DNA of 64,000 bases from Procambarus clarkii (Eukaryota; Arthropoda; Malacostraca; Decapoda; Cambaridae): positions 19,239,287 to 19,303,286 of the forward strand of contig NC_091175.1 in NCBI RefSeq assembly GCF_040958095.1. The letters run 5' to 3'. The notes under the pieces were generated by a model. It was not told the origin of the DNA. It ran no database searches and worked only from the letters and a program-made list of their open reading frames with translations. Within the stretch, counting starts at the first letter, position 1; every line of letters starts with the position of its first letter. Of the stretch, positions 35,917-45,088 are shown one piece after another. A program made the translations under genes and the position numbers.

Positions 35917-36111
35917 CAGGTTCTTGATGACCTCCATTATTGCATTATCATGCAATATAATTAGGGCCAAGCAAAACTTGGTTTTATACTTGCAAGGTTT
36001 TAATGGTACACGCAAGTCACCTTTAGCTGGTGAATTGCTTGTGTTTCACAGCTTACTTTTTGTGAGCGAGGTACCGCCCTCGAGAGTCAAGAAGACACTG
36101 TTTACCTGAGC

Positions 36112-36346
36112 CAGAATTCGTAAACTGTTTACACATCCCCTTAAAATATCTGTACATATTTTCTCAATCATGGCGGCCTTGTTGATATATATTAGTGTTC
36201 AGGAGCTTCAAAACTTCACCACCCATGGTTATCGTGCTTCAGAGCTAATGAACTTACATAAAAATTCAAGCAGAGTTGGAATGACTGGGGAAAGATGTAC
36301 AGGTTTCGTCATTTGTTGTGTAAATGCTTAATGAAATACTGGCCCG
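36112..36346. mobile_element. Foldback element FB1, copy 4
   Basis: TCTCAATCATGGCGGCC on the left and GGGGAAAGATGTACAGGTTT, GTAAATGCTTAATGAA on the right form the two inverted halves. The left end is more decayed. Confidence 0.7.
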
Positions 36347-36810
36347 GATTCGGAGCCGTTCCTCATTATTCGTCTTTCCTCAGATGGAGGAAGGGCGGCT
36401 CCATATAGAGGACACCATAAGCCGACAACAGTAACAATTTTCCACCATCAGAAGGAAATCTTTACCAAGCTCTTCAGCACCCAGCCGTTCTTAGAAGTCA
36501 ACTCGCAGCAGAATTTCTTGCCTGTTCCTCCTCATACCCCATTGATACCCCAAGAGTTTATGCAGTAAATATTTACTTTGCAAATACTAATATTGTATTC
36601 ACACAGTGACACCACAATAGCGTGATCAATCTGAGACAATCTTTGGAGCAAAACGGTGTGATCTTACGATCGTCCTGGGGGTCATTGGTCACATGCACTC
36701 TGAGGAGGCTAAGGACGCTGGTTCCATCCTCCTAACCTCGCTCTACGGATTTTCTTATTGACCTCTTAAGGGCCATCTGAAGCCAAAAAGACTAATCAAG
36801 GTTTGATTTC
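36347..36810. other. No gene recognised
   Basis: Unique sequence; the small inverted repeat around CCTCAGATGGAGG at 36390 is too short to name. Confidence 0.4.
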
Positions 36811-36814
36811 CTTT

Positions 36815-36965
36815 AGATTTATATTTAGATTTTTTATTCAGGTAAAAGTACATACATTGAAGATGAGTTACAAACATAATGTTGGATTTACAGATACAGC
36901 TAGTACATAAAATACCTAAAGCCACTAATACCTATAGCGTTTCAGGCAATTTACAATACGACCCG
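36815..36965 (-). mobile_element. LINE A-type 3' tail fragment
   Basis: Minus strand: TGAAACGCTATAGGTATTAG, TGGCTTTAGGTATTTTATGT, ACTAGCTGTATCTGTAAATC, then CTGAATAAAAAATC. Same family as 34840-34988. Confidence 0.75.
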
Positions 36966-37330
36966 TATTTTTAGGTCGTTTAGAATACGACCCTCTGGTT
37001 AAACTCCTTTGTAACCACATTTGGCTACAAAAATAGTTGAAATTTGTGGTGTTGTCTTATGATGAAATACATCCAAATCTTTTCACAATGTATCGATACT
37101 TTACTGTAGTCATTAATCATGAACTGTACTCCCAGGGCTGTCATGATTAAGCTTGAAACACAAATGTACTCGAATAGCTGAAGCTATTAATCATGAAACA
37201 CAGCTCCATAGCCAAAGCTGCACGGTTGAAATTAATGCAACATGTCCTCAGGCCTTGCTTGTTAAAGCGGCAGCCGACCCCCTCCCGTCCCCAAAGACTC
37301 GTTCATCGGTTTTATCGAATAGTGTTAAAA
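36966..37330. other. No gene recognised
   Basis: Short frames only. A loosely repeated ATTAATCATGAAACACA motif lies at 37110-37200. Confidence 0.4.
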
Positions 37331-37448
37331 AGTTTTTCATATATAAATGAATATTATACATTAGAGTTCAGTGTATTAGGCATATGTTAGATGTTTAGGT
37401 TCTGTTGGCGATTATTTGCATTTAAGGTACGTGGGTGAAGCCTGTAAT
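37331..37448 (-). mobile_element. MITE-3 inner fragment
   Basis: TTAGATGTTTAGGTTCTGTT, GGCGATTATTTGCATTT and GTACGTGGGTGAAGC match the inverse of the MITE-3 body; the ends are absent. Confidence 0.65.
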
Positions 37449-38065
37449 AACCCGTCCTCGACTCAAGTCCATTACATCCAGTGGTCGACCCCACAGACGC
37501 ATTCATAAATTTTTACATACTGTTAATTCAAAATAGAAATTTTCTTAAACATAAATTAATATTATATTAGCATATTGTGCATATATAGGCATAGGTTATG
37601 TGTTTAGGTTCTGTTGATTATTTGCATTTGTAGTAAACGGGGGGTTTGGCGGGTGCATGGAATCACTTTTGGGTTATTGTTTGGAGGACGAGCTGCTGTA
37701 AACAGCCCGTCCTCCTAACAAAGACCCAAAAGTGATTCCATGCACCCGTCAAACCCCGTTTATAAATGAAAAACGGTTTACACAAGGACTCACAACTGAT
37801 TTCGCTCGAACACTTCCGGAACAAGTGCTTCACTGACGAATGTAGTTTGAACCACAACGATATAAATGCTTCACCCACGTACTACAAATACAAATAATCG
37901 CCAAGGGAACCTAAACACCTAACCTAACCTACGCCTGTAAATGCACAATATGCTATTATAATATTAATTTATATTTAAGAAAATTTTTATTATGAATGAA
38001 CAGTATGTAAAAATTTATGAATGCATCTGTGGGGTCGACCACTGGATTTAATGGACTTGAGTCGA
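37449..38065. mobile_element. MITE-3 head-to-head palindrome
   Basis: 37449-37695 is a MITE-3 copy in minus orientation and 37703-38065 one in plus orientation, meeting at GCTGTAAACAGC. The left arm lacks about 110 bp of the body that the right arm keeps. The right end is cut at 38065 by LINE C copy 2 and resumes at 40046. Confidence 0.85.
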
Positions 38066-38550
38066 CCCCCTCCCCGCTCAGCTCGTTGATGCCGTGAGGG
38101 GGGCTCAGTGGGCGTCTGCCGGAGTGATGCTCCTTGGGACAGTCCTCTGTCCTTTACTAGCCTTGTGCTCCTGCTGCCGTCCTCTCCAATTGTGCTGAGC
38201 AACTTTTCCTTTTCCTTCTGTTTCGTTTTTCTCCCCCCTCTTCTCCTATCTGCTTGTCGTTTCCTGCCAACCTTTTGCTTGTTTTGGATCTTTCTTTGGA
38301 CTTCTTCTATTTTGACGCCCGGGTGCTTGAGGAGGCATACTCTTGCACCCGTAGAACTGTTGTACCCAACGTCTCGAGCGAGGGGACCCTTTTATTGGCA
38401 ATCCCCCTTTCGTCGCTGAACCCGATCTCGACGGACTGACGGTTCTTAAGGTGGCGTTTGTGGGGCGTATACTCACGACGCACCCCTAGGGGGCCCCGGC
38501 ATAATCGGCGATAGCTTCCTGTTGGGTGTCCTGCCTCTAATTGTGGCTCC

Positions 38551-39150
38551 ATGGTGGGTATGGGGGCACATTCGTGGATGAATTTCTTTCTCTTCGTCTC
38601 TATGTCGATAAATGTTTCCGTTGTACCCTCTCAGGCTCGTGGGGTGGGCGACCAAGCCCCCGAGTCGGCCTGTATTGGAAGACCAGGCTCTGTAGCTCCC
38701 GCTGCGTTGGGCCCCGACCTTGCTACTCCTTTGACCGTCCTGACTTCTTTCCCCAGCTCCCCTCGCTCCTCTGTGGTTGGGTCGAGCCTCCAGCCCCCAG
38801 TGGTGACCACTTCATCACCTGGTGCGGCTAAGTCTCTCCTTGTGACTATTGCGCCTTTTGACCCCTCTCTCTCTGGGGGTTCTCAACGCCGTTTGCGCCC
38901 CGGCCACACTCGCTCGAGTCCTTCCCGTACTGCCGTGTATCAGGCCTTGTTTGGTCCCGCTTCATGGGCCAAATACTTTGATTTCCTCCCTCTTGATTCT
39001 GCGCCTCCTGACGATTTCTCCCTCCATCGGCATCTTGTAGATTCCGTGGATGCGTCTGTTACCTTCAACCCCACTCGTCTCGGTACACGTGTCGTTGCTG
39101 CTCCTTCTCAGGATGCAGCTTCCCGCTTGGCAGTCTTGTCTTGCCTTGGC
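38551..39150 (+). pseudogene. LINE C copy 2, N-terminal ORF1 segment
   Basis: Parallels copy 1 from 33170: PSQARGVGDQAPES, CIGRPGSVAP, then FGPASWAKYFD and the RLGTRVVAA..SQDAASRLA segment. It stops where the ORF2 part begins. Confidence 0.8.
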
Positions 39151-39950
39151 GAGATCACTGTGTTGGCTACTCTGTTGTTTTTCCTGATCGCACTTATATG
39201 TGTCGCTTACCTCCGGAGACTAGCATCTTTACAGCGGAGCTTTATGCTATTCTCTATGCTCTTCGTCTCCTGCTTTCTCGTTGTCAGTCTTCCTTTGTAG
39301 TTGTTGTTGACTCGCGTAGTGCCCTCATGGCTCTCGGGTCCTTTAATCCGGTTCATCCAGTAGTTGTCAAGATCCAGCGTTGGCTGTTTCTTGTCCACAG
39401 TAAATTTAAGTCGGTTGAGTTTTGTTGGGTTCCCAGCCATATTGGTGTGTCTTTAAATGAGTGTGCTGATGCTGCCGCCAAGGAAGCTGTCCGCTCTTGT
39501 CGCATCTCTCGTAAAGGTATTCCATATTCCGACTTTTACCCGGTTATCCATTCCTCCATTCTTACCCGTTGGCAGGCTTCTTGGTCGTCTGTTACTGGTA
39601 ACAAACTTCGTACTCTTAAATGTTGTGTTTCCTCGTGGCCGTCCTCCTGCCACCGTAACCGGCGATGGGAAACAGCTCTGGCGAGGTTGCGTATTGGCCA
39701 TACTCGCTTAACCCATGGTCACTTGATGGAGCGCCGCCCTGCTCCTTATTGTCCTAGTTGCATTGTCCCTCTTACGGTCGTGCATGTCCTTCTTGAATGT
39801 CCTGACTTCCAGGACGAGCGTGTGTCTTGCTTTCCGACCGCCCCTCGCGGTCACCTGTCCCTCGATAGAATTCTTGGTGACTCGGATACTTTTGATATCG
39901 TTCGCCTTATGCGTTTTTGTTCTCGTATTGGCATCCTTGGTGATATTTAG
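39141..39950 (+). pseudogene. LINE C copy 2, RNase H domain and C-terminal zinc motif
   Basis: RNase H motifs: TAELYAILYAL (catalytic Glu), VVDSRSAL (Asp), WVPSHIGVSLNECAD with AAAKEA (terminal Asp). The first catalytic Asp-Gly motif is lost at the deletion junction. A Cys/His motif CPSCIVPLTVVHVLLEC follows, as is usual at the C-terminus of ORF2 in RNase H-bearing LINEs. Confidence 0.85.
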
Positions 39951-40138
39951 CGCCCTCTGATTATTTTGCGTACTTGATGGTGCTACATAGCCTTCCCGGT
40001 TTGGTGCCTTCTTTTGATAATTACTTACTTACTTGATAATTACTTACTTGAGTCGAGGTAGGATTGGGTTACAGAGTTGCGATTTGAACAGAGGTCGTCA
40101 GCGAAGCATTGTTCGAGAAATGCTCGAACGTCATCAGC

Positions 40139-40512
40139 CAGCCCGTCCTCCAAACAAAGATCCAAAAGTGATTCCATCCACCCGCCAAGCCCCCTGTTTA
40201 TGAATGAAAAACGGTTTACACACGATTCACAACTGATTTCGTTCAAACACTTCCAGAACAAGTGCTTCGCTGACGAATTTTGTTCGAACCACAACGCTGT
40301 AAATGCTTCACCCACGTACTACAAATACATATAATCACCAACAGAACCTAAACACCTAACCTATTCCTAAATATGCTCAATATGCTAATATATTATAATG
40401 TTAATTTATATTTAAGAAAATTCCTGTTTTGACTGGAATGCATATTAAAATTCATGAATGCGTCTGTAGGGTCGACCGCTGGATGTGATGGACTTGAGTC
40501 GAGGACGGGTTG
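40139..40512 (+). mobile_element. MITE-3, copy with target duplication
   Basis: Ends CAGCCCGTCCTC and GAGGACGGGTTG. Direct repeats CATCAGC lie immediately outside both ends (40132-40138 and 40513-40519 region). Body as in copy 1. No ORF. Confidence 0.88.
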
Positions 40513-40689
40513 CATCAGCTGTGAATCGTGTTTAAACCATTTTTCATTCATAAACCGAGTTTGGCGTCTGGATTAACGAGTATTTAACCTTTGTTGTTGA
40601 GGGTAACTAATGTTAACTGAATTCACGTCCACTTGTTCGACTGAAGAGTTGTCAAGTAGTGGTAATAACACCCCACACACTGGTGTTCG

Positions 40690-41285
40690 AACCCCTCCCC
40701 CCCACCCCCACCCCACCCCCACCCCACCCCCACCCCACCCCCACCCCACCCCCACCCCACACCCACCCACCCACCCACCCCCACCCCACCACACCACCCC
40801 ACACCCCCCCACACCCCCCCACACCCCCCCACCCCCCCACCCGCCCCCCACCCCCCCACCCGCCCCCCACCCCCCCACCCGCCCCCCCCACCCGCCCCCC
40901 CACCCGCCCCCCCACCCGCCCCCCCACCACCCCCACCACCCCCCACCACCCCCCCACCCCCCCCCCACCACCCCCCACCACCCCCCCACCCCCCCCACCC
41001 AACCTCCACCCACCCCCCACTCACCCCCCACTCACCCCCCACTCACCCCCCACTCACCCCCCCACCCCCCCCCCACACACACACCACACACACACACCAC
41101 ATACCACACCACACACACCACACACACACCACACACACACCACACACACATACCACACCACACACACCACACACACACCACACACACACACCACATACCA
41201 CACCACACACACCACACACACACCACACACACACCACACACACCACACACACCACACACACACACCACATACCACACCACACACA
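40690..41285. repeat. C-rich (CCACCCC)n tract grading into (CA/CCA)n
   Basis: 40690-41065 is almost only C and A with C-runs of 3-8; 41066-41285 is CACAC/CCACA. The minus strand is therefore G-rich with many runs of G suited to quadruplexes. The long frames across it on both strands are artefacts. Confidence 0.95.
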
Positions 41286-41650
41286 GATGTTCGAACCAAA
41301 ATCATAGGTTTCTGATCAACATACAATACTCGGTCTCAACAGTGGTGCCGCAGACACCCCCCCCCCCCACACTCCCTACGAACGTAAATAAATTAAATAA
41401 TATTGTTTTTAAAAGAAATTTCCTGCAATTTGCCCGTACTCGCATAAAACAGACGATTCTTCCATAGCTTCAAAGGTGTCTCAAGCCGCGGTCTTTTCTT
41501 AGAATAAATTGGTTACTTTTTTTTTACACGGAGCTAAACTCCTTCCACCAGCAACCACCCACACATTAGATTATTATATTTTGTTATAAGAGAGCCAGAC
41601 AAACTGAGACAAAGATAGTCATGGTCAGATACAGGCAGTATATAGATGGA
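41286..41650. other. No gene recognised
   Basis: Unique sequence with a C-run at 41360. Confidence 0.4.
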
Positions 41651-41654
41651 ATGA

Positions 41655-41875
41655 TAAATGGATGGATAAATGGGTAGGTAGATGGACCTATCCACACGGT
41701 CCGGGAGACACACACGGACCCGAGCAACACCGGGTACATGGATAAATGGGTAGATGGATTCATGGATAGGTAGATGGACCTATCCACACGTCCGGGAGAC
41801 ACACACGGACCCGAGCAACACCGGGTACATGGATAAATGGGTAGATGGATACATGGATAGGTAGATAGACAAATG
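41655..41875. repeat. About 91-bp tandem repeat, 2.3 units
   Basis: GATGGACCTATCCACACG, TCCGGGAGACACACACGGAC and CCGAGCAACACCGGGTACAT recur at 41682 and 41773; both carry short GATGGATA/GGTAGATGG words. Confidence 0.85.
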
Positions 41876-42490
41876 GGAGACATATGGAAAATTTAACAAT
41901 GACACCCAAATGAATTTGTTTATCATGACCAAGTAAATCACGAAAACAAGACATGGGCTACTAGGCTGGAGCAATCATCAAAACTCTATGGGAAGACTCA
42001 GCCCCTAATGAATTTCAGATATGAAGAATATCGGAGTAGGGGGGGGTCGCTATAACTGCCGATATTTCTTAGAGCACAGCACTTGGGGTCAACTCCGACT
42101 GCCCTATGACATTCCCATGCACCACATGTCATGTTGGAACGTTGGGTGAGAATAGTTCAAAGTTTTTTGGACTTTGGACACAGACAGGTAGACATTCTAT
42201 TTTATAGATATAGATATCCTAAAGTATCCTGCCCAATCGGATATATTTTGTATTTGCAGAATTATATTTTTGAACAGTAAATAAAGTATGATATACTTTT
42301 GTCATCAATTAATAAAGTATCAGAACAATGTGTGGTATACTGTGATCATCAATTGGTAAACAATCAGCGAAGAACTGTAAATTGTTGTCATTAATTAGAA
42401 CTCTGATGATTCCACCAATGTCGACGTACACACTCGCATACTGGTCTCGGGAGGAGGACATCTGTAGATAACTAAACCCAATGAGATTAG
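41876..42490. other. No gene recognised
   Basis: Unique AT-rich sequence. Confidence 0.4.
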
Positions 42491-42494
42491 ACGA

Positions 42495-42625
42495 TATGTC
42501 ACAATAACGTGGCTGAAGAGTTGATCCCCAACCACACGTACATCTAAAAAATAAAGAGGTGACGACGTTTCGGTCTGTCCTGGAGCTTTACAAGACTTCA
42601 TTATGGTCTAGAACCAACCGAAACT
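42495..42625. mobile_element. Foldback element FB2, decayed copy 3
   Basis: TGTCACAATAACGTGGCTGA, GAGGTGACGACGTTTCGGTC, TGTCCTGGAG and a reduced right arm (ATGGTCTAGAACCAACCGAA). Confidence 0.65.
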
Positions 42626-42626
42626 T

Positions 42627-42726
<100 letters not shown>

Positions 42727-42759
42727 GTTGTGTGGGTTGGGTAGTCATATCATATTATT

Positions 42760-43090
42760 AATAAATAGCCCATAAAAGTTGTCTTTTGTGTTTTTTTCCA
42801 TTCAACATGATACACCGAATCTTCCACAGATTGGGTCCTTTGGATAATATACTGTGGAGTTCCAGCTCTTTCAGGGATTGTAGATTTGTCATTTTTACGT
42901 ACCATGTACTTTGTGATGGTTCTTGGAATTGATGTTCTCACGGCTCGGTCTCTGACAAGGCCTCCTGATTGGTAGCCTGGTCAACTAGGCCGTTAGACCC
43001 CACTGCTCGCAATCTAACGTATGAATCACAGTCTGGTTGATCAGGTATCCAATGAAGGTATTTATCAAGTTTTATTTTGAAGATGGTTAA
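42760..43090 (-). mobile_element. Decapod-type dispersed repeat fragment
   Basis: Contains GCCTCCTGATTGGTAGCCTG, GTCAACTAGGCCGTTAGACC and AATCTAACGTATGAATCACA with CTGGTTGATCAGGTATCC, which I recall as a high-copy crustacean repeat. A 63-codon minus frame (42750-42941) may be old element coding sequence. Family not named. Confidence 0.45.
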
Positions 43091-43765
43091 TCTTTTTTTT
43101 AATTAAAAGAAAAAATATCATATGTTAGCTTCGGTTGTTCTAAACTTCCTGCAACAGGTCTGTTCCTTGGACTAGTGCAGTAAAAGCACCAAAACACTAA
43201 ACACGACAAACATGCACATGGGTGTTTTTCACCTAAACAAAACCTGTATCTCAGTACTAAACCTAACCTGAAATTGTTCCCAAAAGGTTGTAATAGAACC
43301 CATGAACATCACAGCAGAAATATGTATTTGATATTCCCAGAGTTATATTAAATATATGCAAACACACTATGCAAATAAAAGGCCCCAGTATATGGGGTCT
43401 CCTTTCCCAAATGAATTAAGAAATTGGTCAACTTATATTTTATTCAAAGTTAAAATAATGGAGTACATAGTTTTGTAACAATAGTACCACCACCTTGTGC
43501 TCACTTACTCATCTAGCACTTTACTATTTAGAAGCTAAATTCTATCAATATATTCCCTCATAAACTCCACATATAGTGAGACACTGTGAGAATGGTAGGT
43601 GGAAGATGAGTACATACAGTGTAGCACTGTGAGGTATAAGATGTAAACCTGGCAAGTGGGTCAGAGATAATTGTGTATTGATAACGCAGGCGCTCTGGCA
43701 CCGTGATAATGGTTGTCAAAATACACGGAACAGGGATGAGACACTGACGTAGGGAGATGGACAGC
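43091..43765. other. No gene recognised
   Basis: Unique AT-rich sequence. Confidence 0.4.
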
Positions 43766-43770
43766 TCACA

Positions 43771-44010
43771 TTAGGGATGCGAACAAGCGTTTGCATCCCT
43801 AATGCGAACCATTAGGTCTGGTTCCCTAATCGTTGGTACGAACCAGCTTACACACACGGGGTTCACATCCCCCTGACCAACAGAGCCAAGACAGCTTCCA
43901 CGTCAGTATCCGGCTCAGACCAGCAGCAGAACTAACCACTCCACCACGGCAGAGTATATACAACCACCTTACATTAGTGGTGGCAAAGTATACGTGGGAG
44001 AATATTCCAC
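43771..44010 (-). mobile_element. Small hairpin and inverse copy of the 24.9-kb repeat
   Basis: 43771-43803 forms an 11-bp perfect stem ATTAGGGATGC/GCATCCCTAAT. 43885-43960 is the reverse complement of 24895-24965. Confidence 0.6.
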
Positions 44011-44214
44011 AGTATTAAAGTTTACCTGCCAATACATACCTCTCGTATCAATAAGGAAATCATCTTATGGCCGAACAAAAACACATAGTGACAGACATGG
44101 ACAATAATATGAAGTATTCAAAGCGTCATATGAAAGAATACCGAAAATACGTGATACCATAAACGTATCTCTCGTCCTGTAACCACACTTAGGTATTTAC
44201 GCTAGGTAGGGAAT

Positions 44215-44575
44215 GAGGAAGGTGTGTGTCCACCCTGACGCAGTCGTCGACAGCAAGGCAGTGCCCATCCTGACGCAGTCGTCGACATTAAAGCAGTATA
44301 CCAACCCTAACGCAGTCGTCGACAGTAAAGCAGTATACCAACCCTGACGCAGTTGTCGACATTAAAGCAGTATACCAACCCTAACGCAGTCGTCGACATT
44401 AAAGCAGTATACCAACCCCTAACGCAGTCGTCGACAGTAAAGCAGTATACCAACCCTAACGCAGTCGTCGACAGTAAAGCAGTATACCAACCTTGACGCA
44501 GTCGTCGACAGCAAGATAGTGCCCACCCTGACGCAGTCGTTGACGGTGGCAAGGCAATACCCACCCTGATGCCAC
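44215..44575. repeat. 37-bp minisatellite, about 9 units
   Basis: The unit is GACGCAGTCGTCGACAGTAA followed by AGCAGTATACCAACCCT. The end units are more diverged. Confidence 0.95.
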
Positions 44576-44940
44576 CAGCCTGCAACGAGGATGTACCCGC
44601 CCAGATTCTATTGCCTGAAAACAGCAAAATTAAATAATTACCAGCGTTCCACCTCCATGGCGATCACAAGGCACAGAAAACGGGCTACACGTCGAAATCT
44701 TCCATAACGCCCGCATCATGGAGTACCGTCTAAAGTATTCTCTGTGCATAACTTTATTTCAGGAAGCATCAGGGTTTCTATTTGATATAATATCATGTAA
44801 AGCGAAAATCGTCAAATGTGGAAAAGAAAACGCAAAATTAAATACGCGGTCGTGAGAAGGCTGTCAGTATTGCGAGCAATTGCATGATGATTTGGCAATT
44901 GTGACCTCGTTATCTAGGATGCGTTCCAGTATCTTGAGCA
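44576..44940. other. Region upstream of the transporter first exon
   Basis: No repeat or gene recognised; it would contain the promoter if exon 1 is correct. No TATA box is evident. Confidence 0.35.
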
Positions 44941-44944
44941 CCCC

Positions 44945-45005
44945 GGACAGTTGAGCTCCTCAGTGTCATGGGATTACTCCGGTGAGTTGAGCTCCTCAGT
45001 GCTGC
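44945..45005 (+). promoter_or_regulatory. Possible initiator region of the transporter gene
   Basis: The words GTTGAGCTCCTCAGTG occur twice (about 44950 and 44988), each with TCAGTG, which fits the arthropod initiator TCAGT. This lies 70-110 bp before the proposed ATG. Inferred from motif and position only. Confidence 0.25.
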
Positions 45006-45069
45006 CTCTCACTACAGCCTCACAGTGCCTCTAGCAGCAGCTCACCTGTCACTAGCACTCACAGCTAAT

Positions 45070-45088
45070 ATGTCTTGCAACAAAACAG
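45070..45088 (+). CDS. Transporter exon 1 (MSCNKT), tentative
   Basis: ATG followed by six codons and a strong donor (AACAG/GTGAGA), phase 1. It is chosen because exon 2 has no in-frame ATG and its candidate acceptor has the matching phase. Another upstream exon could supply the start instead. Confidence 0.4.

Larger units (their letters stand above)
32690..35918 (+). mobile_element. RNase H-type LINE, family C, copy 1 (3'-truncated)
   Basis: The 5' UTR from GCCGTGAGGGGGCTTGGTGG matches copy 2 at 38090. ORF1 (gag-like) spans 33176 to about 34620 and resumes at 34991-35263 after an inserted LINE tail. The endonuclease begins at 35332. The element stops within the endonuclease at about 35918, so reverse transcriptase and RNase H are missing here. 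Family assignment comes from copy 2, which retains RNase H and so points to the I superfamily. Confidence 0.85.
38066..40045 (+). mobile_element. LINE family C, copy 2, internally deleted, with target duplications
   Basis: 1980 bp flanked by the 11-bp direct repeat ACTTGAGTCGA (38055-38065 and 40046-40056). The 5' UTR and the first part of ORF1 (38551 to about 39150) are joined directly to the RNase H region of ORF2 (about 39150-39950). The zinc knuckles, endonuclease and reverse transcriptase are absent. The 3' end is GGTTTGGTGCCTTCTTTTGA followed by repeated TAATTACTTACT words. Confidence 0.9.

Noticed and set aside
40573-41467. Pro/His-rich and Gly-rich frames
   Set aside because: Translation of a C/CA-rich simple tract.
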